From positions 1 to 6,299 of the forward strand of contig JAJISG010000148.1 of assembly GCA_022848835.1 (NCBI GenBank): 6,299 nucleotides of DNA. The letters run 5' to 3'. The translations under genes were made by a program, and so were the position numbers. Each line of letters opens with the position of its first letter. Position 1 is the stretch's first letter. Of the stretch, positions 1 through 5,887 are shown one piece after another. The notes under the pieces are model-generated. The model made no database searches, was not told where the DNA came from, and saw nothing but the letters and a program-made list of their open reading frames with translations. This stretch comes from Thermoplasmatota archaeon (GTDB taxonomy: Archaea > Thermoplasmatota > Thermoplasmata > RBG-16-68-12 > JAJISG01).

Positions 1-1
1 G

Positions 2-295
2 CTGGCGGATATGAAAACCGCCATCGAGGCCGCCCGCTTACTGGTATGGCGGGCTGCCTGGACTGCTGATCAGGATCTTCCTGCGAACAAGGATGCCGCG
101 ATGGCAAAACTCTTCGCCGCCGACATGGCCATGAAGGTGACGACGGACGCCGTTCAGATTGTCGGTGGCTCAGGATACATGAAGGACTACCCCGTGGAGA
201 AGTGGATGCGGGATGCGAAGGTATTCCAGATATGGGAGGGCACCTCGCAGATTCAGAGGCTCGTCATCTCCAGGGAGGAGGTAGGGGAACTCTGA
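2..295 (+). CDS. Acyl-CoA dehydrogenase, C-terminal part (5' end outside window)
   Basis: This is the last part of a flavin-dependent acyl-CoA dehydrogenase, which oxidises acyl-CoA to trans-2-enoyl-CoA in the first step of beta-oxidation and passes electrons to an electron-transfer flavoprotein. The frame is open to the left edge, so the gene begins outside the window; the ATG at 11 is internal. About 97 residues of the C-terminal helical domain are visible. They include the family signature [20 protein letters not shown], then [11 protein letters not shown] and a short tail. The Glu of WEGT (codon 236-238) aligns with the catalytic base of medium- and short-chain dehydrogenases (established for the family); the usual Tyr before it is Trp here. 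A membrane-protein gene follows after 26 nt on the same strand and could be co-transcribed. Chain-length specificity cannot be judged from this fragment. Confidence 0.95.
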   Translation: MADMKTAIEAARLLVWRAAWTADQDLPANKDAAMAKLFAADMAMKVTTDAVQIVGGSGYMKDYPVEKWMRDAKVFQIWEGTSQIQRLVISREEVGEL

Positions 296-308
296 CGAGG
301 CGAACATA

Positions 309-313
309 GAGGT
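309..313 (+). promoter_or_regulatory. Ribosome binding site of the small membrane protein
   Basis: GAGGT lies 8 nt before the ATG at 322 and matches the anti-Shine-Dalgarno tail of 16S rRNA (AGGAGGTGATC). It supports translation of the small hydrophobic reading frame and the choice of ATG 322. Confidence 0.5.
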
Positions 314-321
314 TCAAGAGT

Positions 322-735
322 ATGCATCCCTCCCTGCAAGGCAGAGGGGCTTACTTCTGGATTCGCCTCCCTGTATTAGTGGTTTCCGTTTTTTTTGTCG
401 CTCTATTTCCATTGTTTCTTCAGCAGTGGTTTCATTTCTTCGACAGTTTTAGCCCGTGGATTGCAGTGATCGCGCTGACAAGTTTGTTGGTCCCTGCTAT
501 CCTAACCTGGTATGCCTTCTTTTTTGTGATAGGTATCCTGTCTCCTCTATGGCTGTTGCCAGGAAAAGCGATAGCTTCCCTCTTGCTTTACGCCTTCATC
601 GGGTTCCTGTTTGTAACTGTTATAACACCTTTCGCTCTGGTAAGTCTGCAGGTGATTATGCTCAGCCTCGCTTGGCCTACATTTTCAATCTGGTTCGGGT
701 TGTGCTTTTCCCAGTTGTGGTGTATGTTCAACTGA
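322..735 (+). CDS. Small hydrophobic membrane protein of unknown function
   Basis: I do not recognise this family. The 137-residue product is almost entirely hydrophobic, with about four membrane segments at roughly residues 12-33, 45-75, 82-108 and 108-133. It has only one acidic residue (D41) and basic residues at R8, R15 and K82. The ATG at 322 follows a GAGGT site by 8 nt. The gene begins 26 nt after the acyl-CoA dehydrogenase on the same strand, so the two may share a transcript, and it converges with the thiolase. It looks more T-rich than its neighbours, as expected for hydrophobic codons. The C-terminus is uncertain: after about position 660 the frame one base back gives a more typical basic tail ending at 827 (see findings), so the gene may be frameshifted. 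Whether the protein has any link to lipid metabolism cannot be told from the sequence. Confidence 0.55.
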   Translation: MHPSLQGRGAYFWIRLPVLVVSVFFVALFPLFLQQWFHFFDSFSPWIAVIALTSLLVPAILTWYAFFFVIGILSPLWLLPGKAIASLLLYAFIGFLFVTVITPFALVSLQVIMLSLAWPTFSIWFGLCFSQLWCMFN

Positions 736-904
736 TTCGCCGCCTGTATTCTTGGGTTCCAGACTCACATCAGGAAAAGAACAGAGTTCCTCGCTTCTCG
801 TTCTCTACTCCAATCCGCCTGATCTAGAGAGGAACACTTGAAGGTGCAAATGGCAAGCGAAAACCTGTATGAGAAAGGCGAGGATAGATTCCCAGTTGTG
901 TCTG
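736..904. other. Convergent intergenic region between membrane protein and thiolase
   Basis: Both flanking genes end here. I see no stem-loop followed by a T-run, nor a strong U-rich archaeal terminator on either strand. The first part (to the TAG at 825-827) stays open in the frame that could be the frameshifted C-terminus of the membrane protein. No RNA gene is recognised. Confidence 0.4.
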
Positions 905-2056
905 CTACGCAGCAGCCTCCCTTTCCACGATGGTTGTGATGCCCTGCCCGAAACCTATGCACAACGTCACCAGGCCGTACCTGCTGTCACTCCTATCCAT
1001 CTCATACAGGAGGGTCGTCAAAAGGCGAGCTCCGCTGCAGCCTAGGGGGTGTCCAAGGGCGATGGCACCGCCATTGGTGTTAAGCTTTTCAGCATCAATA
1101 CCTAGCTCCCTGGAGCAGGCGATGGCCACTGAGGCGAAAGCCTCGTTAAGTTCCACCAGGTCCATGTCCTCCATTCCGAGACCAGCCTTTTTGAGAGCCT
1201 TCCTACTGGCAGGTATGGGTCCAGTGAGCATGAGGATGGGATCCACGCCCGCCACTGCCATGGTCTTCACGGTGGCCAAGGGCTCAAGACCGAGCTCTTT
1301 AGCCTTCTCTCTGGTAGTGAACAGGAGGGCGGCCGCGCCATCATTAATACCCGATGAGTTTCCAGCGGTGATCTTGCCCTCTGGTTTGAAAGCCGGCGGC
1401 AGCTTCGCAAGCTTCTCCAGAGAGGTCTTGCGGCGCGGATGTTCATCAACATCGAAGAGGACCTCGTTCCCCGAGTTATCCTTCACGGGAACAGGGACGA
1501 TTTCATCCTTGAACCGTCCCGCATCTATGGCAGCTATGGCCTTTCGATGGCTCAAGAGCGAGAACTCGTCCATCTCCTCCCTAGAGAGTCCCCACTTGTC
1601 CGCTATCAGCTCCGCCGAGACACCCTGAGGAACGAGGTCGTACCTGGCGATGAGCCTCTCGTTGAATACCCCTGCATCGCTCCCCATGGGTACTCTAGAC
1701 ATGCTCTCGACACCACCGCCTATGACCACGTCAGATTGGCCCGTGGCTACGGCCATGGCGGCTATGTTGCAGGCCTGTAATGCAGAGCCACACTGTCGAT
1801 TCACCGTGGTTCCCGCGATAGAATCTGGTAGCCCCGCCGTCAGAACGGCGATGCGGGCCACATTCAAGCCCTGCTCTTCGATCTGGGTGTTGCATCCAAG
1901 GACGACATCTTCCACCATCTTGGGATCGATATCCGCTCTCTCGATGACTTCACTGATTACGAGGGCAGCCAGGTCATCCGCCCGCACATCCCTGAGGGAG
2001 CCGTTCTTCCTTCCTACGGGCGTCCTCACAGCGCCCACGATCACACTTTCCAGCAT
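905..2056 (-). CDS. Acetyl-CoA C-acyltransferase (degradative, FadA-like thiolase)
   Basis: This thiolase cleaves 3-ketoacyl-CoA with CoA to acetyl-CoA and a shortened acyl-CoA, the last step of beta-oxidation; it is likely cytosolic. The 383-residue length is normal for the family and the gene appears intact. The nucleophilic Cys is C89 in VNRQCGSALQA. Other family signatures are GGGVESMSRVPMG, NEAF (N304-E305), GGAIALGHPLGCSGAR with H336, and LCIGFGQG with C366. The CGS context and the EQGLNVAR stretch resemble bacterial FadA-type degradative thiolases rather than the divergent archaeal thiolases that work with HMG-CoA synthase (inference). The frame is open 18 codons further upstream, but ATG 2056 is preferred because the protein then starts at the usual MLESVIVGAVRTPVGR and AGGAG sits 7 nt before it. 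It is divergent from the racemase-like gene. Chain length and the physiological direction are unproven. Confidence 0.95.
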   Translation of the reverse strand: MLESVIVGAVRTPVGRKNGSLRDVRADDLAALVISEVIERADIDPKMVEDVVLGCNTQIEEQGLNVARIAVLTAGLPDSIAGTTVNRQCGSALQACNIAAMAVATGQSDVVIGGGVESMSRVPMGSDAGVFNERLIARYDLVPQGVSAELIADKWGLSREEMDEFSLLSHRKAIAAIDAGRFKDEIVPVPVKDNSGNEVLFDVDEHPRRKTSLEKLAKLPPAFKPEGKITAGNSSGINDGAAALLFTTREKAKELGLEPLATVKTMAVAGVDPILMLTGPIPASRKALKKAGLGMEDMDLVELNEAFASVAIACSRELGIDAEKLNTNGGAIALGHPLGCSGARLLTTLLYEMDRSDSRYGLVTLCIGFGQGITTIVEREAAA

Positions 2057-2063
2057 GACAGTA

Positions 2064-2068
2064 CTCCT
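2064..2068 (-). promoter_or_regulatory. Ribosome binding site fixing the thiolase start
   Basis: On the minus strand AGGAG lies 7 nt before ATG 2056. It decides for the internal ATG over the start 18 codons upstream, and agrees with the family N-terminus. Confidence 0.7.
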
Positions 2069-2089
2069 GGTGTCATATTGGACCCTCCT

Positions 2090-2098
2090 CTTATTAAG
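2090..2098. promoter_or_regulatory. Candidate symmetric TATA box, divergent thiolase/racemase promoter
   Basis: CTTATTAAG reads as CTTAATAAG on the other strand, with perfect 4-base arms around one central base. Archaeal transcription usually starts about 25 nt from the TATA-box centre. On the minus strand that gives a start near 2069 and a leader of about 13 nt that still covers the AGGAG site. On the plus strand it gives a start near 2119 and a leader of about 37 nt for the racemase-like gene. A second AT-rich element, GATAAATATGG at 2119-2129, is an alternative box. Assignment is by pattern only. Confidence 0.4.
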
Positions 2099-2146
2099 AC
2101 TTCTCGACAACCCTCAAGATAAATATGGAGGGAGGAATGGGATGGC

Positions 2147-2152
2147 GGTGAT
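2147..2152 (+). promoter_or_regulatory. Ribosome binding site supporting TTG start of racemase-like gene
   Basis: GGTGAT is followed by three bases and then the TTG at 2156. Aligned to AGGAGGTGATC this equals a 7-nt spacing from the GG core. The same geometry precedes the CTG start of the dehydrogenase/hydratase gene. Confidence 0.55.
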
Positions 2153-2155
2153 TTC

Positions 2156-3334
2156 TTGGACGGTCCCATGAAGGGCATGAGGGTGCTTGACTTGACTCGA
2201 CTCTTGCCGGGGGGCCTGGCGACCCAGTTGCTAGCCGATCTGGGTGCAGAGGTCCTCAAGGTGGAAGAGCCCGTCACAGGCGACTACATGAGATACGCCC
2301 CTCCTACCGTTAACGGGGTCAGTTACTCCTTCCTGTTAGTGAATCAGGGAAAGAAGAGCGTCGCTCTCAACCTGAAGGAGAGTAGGGGGAGAGAACTCTT
2401 CTATCGACTCATTCCAACGGCCGATGTGTTGATTGAGCAGTTTCGGCCAGGAGTCGTCGAGAGACTGGGTGTTGGATATGAGGATGTGAGGGCCTTGAAG
2501 GCGGATATCGTCTATTGCTCCCTTTCAGGCTACGGAGCTAGCGGGCCATACAGGAAGAGGCCAGGTCACGACCTCAATTTCGACGCTCTCTCTGGCCTGC
2601 TGCACATGAACTCCCGAGCTGGAAGGCCTCTCCTTCCCGCGGTACCGGTGGCGGACATGGCTTCGGGATTGATGGCGGCGTATGCTATCCTGGCTGCTCT
2701 CCTCTTGCGGGGGAAGACAGGCAAGGGATCATTTTTGGACCTCTCCATCTTCGATACCACCGTCCACATGAACCTGATGAACTTGGCGGAAGCCCTTGCC
2801 GGCGACGAGCCTCAACCGGGAAAGACGTTCCTTACAGGTGGTTTCCCCTTCTACAATGTATACGAGACGGCAGATAGTCGTTTTGTTGCTCTGGCGGCCA
2901 TAGAAGAGCAGTTCTGGGATAAGTTCTGCCATCTTGTTGAACGACAGGACCTCAGAGAGAAGCATCTAGTCGTTGGGGACGAGGCCATTCTGGTGAGGGA
3001 GGCTTTGCAGGCCATCTTCAAGCAGAAGACCCTCAAGGAGTGGAACCAAACCTTTGAGGGTCAGGATATTCCCTTTGCGCCGGTACTAACCGTGCATGAG
3101 GCCATTGATGACCGCCATATCAAGGCCAGGAGGATCCTGAAGGAATCTCGCCTTCCAGCGGGGACCCTTCCTACACTCACTCATCCGGTGAAATGGTCGC
3201 CGCCGGGCCCAGAACGGTCTGGAGGACCTCCTAGTCTGGGTGAGCACACATTGGAGATTCTGAAAGAGGCTGGTGTATCTGAGGCTGACCTGAAAGAGCT
3301 GGCCGATAGGGGAATCGTACGTCTTCAGGGATGA
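2156..3334 (+). CDS. CaiB/BaiF-fold protein, probable alpha-methylacyl-CoA racemase
   Basis: This belongs to the family III CoA-transferase fold (CaiB/BaiF), which includes both CoA transferases and alpha-methylacyl-CoA racemases. The product has 392 residues, close to the family length. Fold signatures are MKGMRVLDLTRLLPGG, NQGKKSVALNLK, EQFRPGVVERLG and SLSGYGASGP. The Asp used by all members is D167 in VADMASG. Two more residues point to a racemase: H138 in GHDLNFDALSG and E250 in AAIEEQF, matching His126 and Glu241 of the mycobacterial enzyme with similar spacing. Racemases interconvert 2R- and 2S-methylacyl-CoA so that branched chains can enter beta-oxidation. The TTG start is chosen because it gives the common M-x-GPxKGxRVLDL beginning and follows GGTGAT; ATG 2168 is the alternative. 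It is divergent from the thiolase and convergent with the dehydrogenase/hydratase. A CoA transferase with a racemase-like site remains possible. Confidence 0.88.
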   Translation: MDGPMKGMRVLDLTRLLPGGLATQLLADLGAEVLKVEEPVTGDYMRYAPPTVNGVSYSFLLVNQGKKSVALNLKESRGRELFYRLIPTADVLIEQFRPGVVERLGVGYEDVRALKADIVYCSLSGYGASGPYRKRPGHDLNFDALSGLLHMNSRAGRPLLPAVPVADMASGLMAAYAILAALLLRGKTGKGSFLDLSIFDTTVHMNLMNLAEALAGDEPQPGKTFLTGGFPFYNVYETADSRFVALAAIEEQFWDKFCHLVERQDLREKHLVVGDEAILVREALQAIFKQKTLKEWNQTFEGQDIPFAPVLTVHEAIDDRHIKARRILKESRLPAGTLPTLTHPVKWSPPGPERSGGPPSLGEHTLEILKEAGVSEADLKELADRGIVRLQG

Positions 3335-3816
3335 CACACTTCAAGACCGACTTAATTTGGGGAGGTTCGTGACGGTCAACCAGCGCAACTACTCCAGGCT
3401 AGAAAGCAGACTCTTCCGCAGGCCCTAGCTCCCTCATTTGATACCTATCAGGACGCGGTCGCTGTCCGTTATTCCTCCGACCGGCAATGAATAGATTTCA
3501 GGTGACGAGATCTGAAGGTTCAGATAGGGAGAGTGGCAGCTGATTGCATATCCAGAGGGCTGCGAAGGGCAATATGGCTCTCATCATGCCGAAATTCACC
3601 GCGAGTGGTTCTTGGCGGACTTAGTAATCCTCTGTGCTCCCGGCATAACAGTTACTGCCTCTCCGACCCTACCTCTCCATCTACTCTACTGTCACATCGA
3701 AGATTCCAGTTCCAGGATTCTCTTCCTGAAAGGTGAGGCGGAGAGGTTTCGAGAAGAAAGGGAGAGAGGTTACAAGGGCCAATTTTCGGGACTACCTTGA
3801 TGTGCCATGCACCTGA
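3335..3816. other. Intergenic region of about 480 nt between convergent genes, no convincing gene
   Basis: Both flanking genes end into this stretch, so no promoter is needed here. Two short overlapping open frames on the plus strand (67 and 62 codons, near 3533-3800) lack a plausible ribosome site and any recognisable motif, and I do not accept them as genes. I find no tRNA-like T-arm, no direct-repeat array and no transposase remnant. Notable contents are an inverted repeat at 3510-3525 and a purine tract around 3750-3769. That tract reads as a C/T-rich tract on the minus strand, about 50-65 nt past the dehydrogenase stop, and could aid termination there. The gap is unusually long for an otherwise compact window and could hold a decayed gene or an unrecognised RNA. 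Confidence 0.5.
3510..3525. repeat. Short inverted repeat (7-bp arms, 2-nt centre)
   Basis: ATCTGAA GG TTCAGAT forms perfect 7-base arms around GG. The loop is too short for a normal RNA hairpin with all pairs closed, so it suits a dimeric protein-binding site better than a terminator. No gene start lies nearby to regulate, and chance cannot be excluded. Confidence 0.4.
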
Positions 3817-5775
3817 TTATTTCCCCTTGAACTCTGGCTCCTTCTTGCTCAGAATGGCCGTTAACCCTTCAAAGAGGTCCTCCGTAGAAGTTACGACGCT
3901 AAAAGCCAAGGCCTCCATGTCCAAGCCAGCATCTCCTAGACCTCGGGAGCTGTAGTTGAGCAGCTCCTTTGCCAGTCGATAGGCGATGGGGGGTCCTCTT
4001 GCAAGTCTCTTGGAAAGTTCGTCAACAGCCTCCTCGAACCCCTCTTCCTCCACAACCCTGTTCACAAGGCCTATGGCCTCCGCTTCATTCCCGCTAACCC
4101 GCTCTGCGAGAAAGATCATCTCTTTGGCCTTCCCGAGACCCACAAGCCTTGCCAGCCTCTGAGTTCCACCCGCCCCAGGTATGAGGCCTAGGGATGTCTC
4201 TGTCTGACCAAGTTTGGACTCAGCGGTCGAAATTCTGAAGTCGCAGGCAATGGCGATCTCCAAGCCTCCTCCAAAGCAGTACCCATGGATGGCGGCCACA
4301 GTGGGTTTGGGAAAGTCCTCCAGCTGCTTGAAGACTTTATGGGTCCTTTTGGTGAAGGCCCAAGCCTTGTGAGCCTTGTCAACTCCCGTAAAGGCGGTAA
4401 CATCGGCACCAGCGCAGAATGCCTTTTCGCCGGCCCCGCGTAAGATGAGACATCGCACGTCGGAGTCCTCCTCAAGGCTCTTCAAGGCCGAGGAAATCTC
4501 CTCCACCATCTCCGGTGTAAGGGTGTTGAGTCGTTCCGGTCTATTGAGAACCAGGGTAGCCCTCATGGATTCGGGGTCCTTCTCCACGATGATCACCTTA
4601 TACTCCTTTACTTCCTCCGCCTCGTAGCTGTAGAAACCCTCTCCACTCTTCTTTCCCAGCTTGCCATCCTCCACCATCTTCGACAGTATGTCGGCTATCT
4701 CGTGTCTCGAGGAGTCCTGTAGCGCCTGAACGATTGCCTGGATACCTATCTCGTCCGCCAGGGCAAGGGGTCCCTTTGGAAATGCCGTTCCAAGCCTCAT
4801 GGCCAGGTCAATCTCTTTGGAGGGGGCAATCCCCATCTCCACCAACTTGGCAGCCTCGTTTATCGTGGGGGCTAGGACCCTGATGGGTTCAAACTCCTCT
4901 CCATCCTTAGGGCGGATGACTGGTTTCGCCTCGCCCCTGTAGTCGTAGAAACCCTCTCCACTCTTCCTCCCCAGCTTCCCGCTCTGCACTCTCTCCCTAA
5001 AGGGAGGTGGGACCGGGAGGCCCTGCTTCTCCTGCGCGAAGACCAGGAGGTCTATCCCGACCTGATCCGCCAGCTCGAAGGGACCCATGGGAAAGCCCAC
5101 TTTGAACTTCATGGCGGAATCTATGGCCTCTTTGGCCATTCCCTCTTCGTGGTGTATCCAGGCGGCTTCATTCATGTAGTGGAAGATGATGCGCGTTGTG
5201 ATGAAGCCGGGAACGTCCCTTCGACAGAGGATGGGCGTCTTCCCTAGTTTCCTGGAAAGTTCTTGAGTGAGCCCCAGTGCCTCCTCTCCGGTATCCTCGC
5301 CTTTGACCACCTCCACAAGCTCCATCATAATGGGTGGATTGAAGAAGTGCATGCCAACGACCTTGTCAGGCCTCTTTGTGCTTCTACCCATGGCTGTTAT
5401 GCTGAGGCCGGAGGTATTGCTGGCCAATACGGCCTCAGTGGGGGCGAACTCATCCAGTCTCTTGAAGATCTTCAATTTCAGGTCGATATCCTCGGGCGCG
5501 GCCTCGATGATGAAGTCCGCATCTTTCGCCACCTCCTGCAGGTCTGTGGTGGTCTTTATGCGCCCCAGGATCTTCTCAACCTTCTCCTTCAGCTTCCCCT
5601 TCTCATCCAGCTTCCCGAGGCTCCAACGAATCCTCTCGAGACCTCTCTCAATGAACTCCTCCTTTATGTCATGCAGTCCTACGTCGAAGCCGTGGAGAGC
5701 GGCCAGTTCCGCCAGTCCATGGCCCATCTCGCCAGCTCCGACGATGGCAATTTTCTCGATATCATCGATCTTCAG
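3817..5775 (-). CDS. Bifunctional 3-hydroxyacyl-CoA dehydrogenase/enoyl-CoA hydratase
   Basis: This 652-residue fusion catalyses steps two and three of beta-oxidation: hydration of enoyl-CoA, then NAD-dependent oxidation of (S)-3-hydroxyacyl-CoA. Domains are the dehydrogenase NAD-binding domain (about 1-188, GAGEMG at 13-18, D36 ending strand 2), two C-terminal dehydrogenase domains (about 190-285 and 297-385, each ending in KSGEGFY), and a crotonase domain (about 392-652). The dehydrogenase His-Glu pair is H143 and E155. The hydratase glutamates are E506 (GGGLE) and E526 (GQTETSLG), with the oxyanion stretch GEKAFCAGADV, so both activities look intact. The normally conserved Asn of GFIVNR is Thr194. 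No ATG gives a whole NAD motif; CTG 5775 after GGTGATC yields (M)KIDDIEKIAIVGAGEMG, and an in-frame TAG lies upstream. Domain order matches archaeal hydroxybutyryl-CoA dehydrogenase/crotonyl-CoA hydratases, so a role in a synthetic or carbon-fixation route is possible. Confidence 0.95.
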   Translation of the reverse strand: MKIDDIEKIAIVGAGEMGHGLAELAALHGFDVGLHDIKEEFIERGLERIRWSLGKLDEKGKLKEKVEKILGRIKTTTDLQEVAKDADFIIEAAPEDIDLKLKIFKRLDEFAPTEAVLASNTSGLSITAMGRSTKRPDKVVGMHFFNPPIMMELVEVVKGEDTGEEALGLTQELSRKLGKTPILCRRDVPGFITTRIIFHYMNEAAWIHHEEGMAKEAIDSAMKFKVGFPMGPFELADQVGIDLLVFAQEKQGLPVPPPFRERVQSGKLGRKSGEGFYDYRGEAKPVIRPKDGEEFEPIRVLAPTINEAAKLVEMGIAPSKEIDLAMRLGTAFPKGPLALADEIGIQAIVQALQDSSRHEIADILSKMVEDGKLGKKSGEGFYSYEAEEVKEYKVIIVEKDPESMRATLVLNRPERLNTLTPEMVEEISSALKSLEEDSDVRCLILRGAGEKAFCAGADVTAFTGVDKAHKAWAFTKRTHKVFKQLEDFPKPTVAAIHGYCFGGGLEIAIACDFRISTAESKLGQTETSLGLIPGAGGTQRLARLVGLGKAKEMIFLAERVSGNEAEAIGLVNRVVEEEGFEEAVDELSKRLARGPPIAYRLAKELLNYSSRGLGDAGLDMEALAFSVVTSTEDLFEGLTAILSKKEPEFKGK

Positions 5776-5777
5776 AC

Positions 5778-5784
5778 GATCACC
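5778..5784 (-). promoter_or_regulatory. Ribosome binding site supporting CTG start of dehydrogenase/hydratase
   Basis: GGTGATC, a perfect complement of the 16S rRNA tail GATCACC, ends two bases before the CTG at 5775-5773. The first in-frame ATG (5727) would cut through the NAD-binding GxGxxG motif, so this site decides for the CTG. Confidence 0.65.
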
Positions 5785-5815
5785 CCCGCGAAGTGTGTTG
5801 CCATTCGACGATTCC

Positions 5816-5823
5816 TATAAAAC
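5816..5823 (-). promoter_or_regulatory. Candidate TATA box of the dehydrogenase/hydratase gene
   Basis: TTTTATAG on the minus strand is preceded by AAGG. Its centre (about 5819) predicts a transcript start near 5794 and a leader of about 19 nt that contains the GGTGATC site. It lies back to back with the Mrp promoter box, about 39 bp away centre to centre. Confidence 0.55.
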
Positions 5824-5854
5824 CTTAATGAGGACAACCCCCAGTGGCAAATCC

Positions 5855-5862
5855 CTTTTAAA
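5855..5862 (+). promoter_or_regulatory. Candidate TATA box of the Mrp-type ATPase gene
   Basis: CTTTTAAA is close to the archaeal TATA consensus. A start 22-27 nt past its centre falls at about 5880-5886, only 2-8 nt before ATG 5888, so the transcript would be leaderless or nearly so. Confidence 0.6.
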
Positions 5863-5887
5863 CAGGCGGGCTTTGCGTACATAGGTA

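Noticed and set aside
930..2171. Long plus-strand open frames (232, 113 and 173 codons) opposite the thiolase
   Set aside because: They are antisense to a thiolase with all catalytic motifs intact, have no family-like sequence and no matching ribosome site; the last also runs into the racemase-like gene start.
3355..3375. GGTTCG-like stretch resembling a tRNA T-arm
   Set aside because: No pairing acceptor or anticodon arms can be drawn around it.
3533..3800. Two overlapping short plus-strand frames in the large gap
   Set aside because: Non-ATG or weak starts, no ribosome site at a sensible distance, no motif or composition suggesting a real protein.
5263..5884. Plus-strand open frames of 185 and 205 codons opposite the dehydrogenase/hydratase
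   Set aside because: They mirror the NAD-binding domain and are rich in Ser, Pro and Leu in the manner of antisense frames; no recognisable motif.
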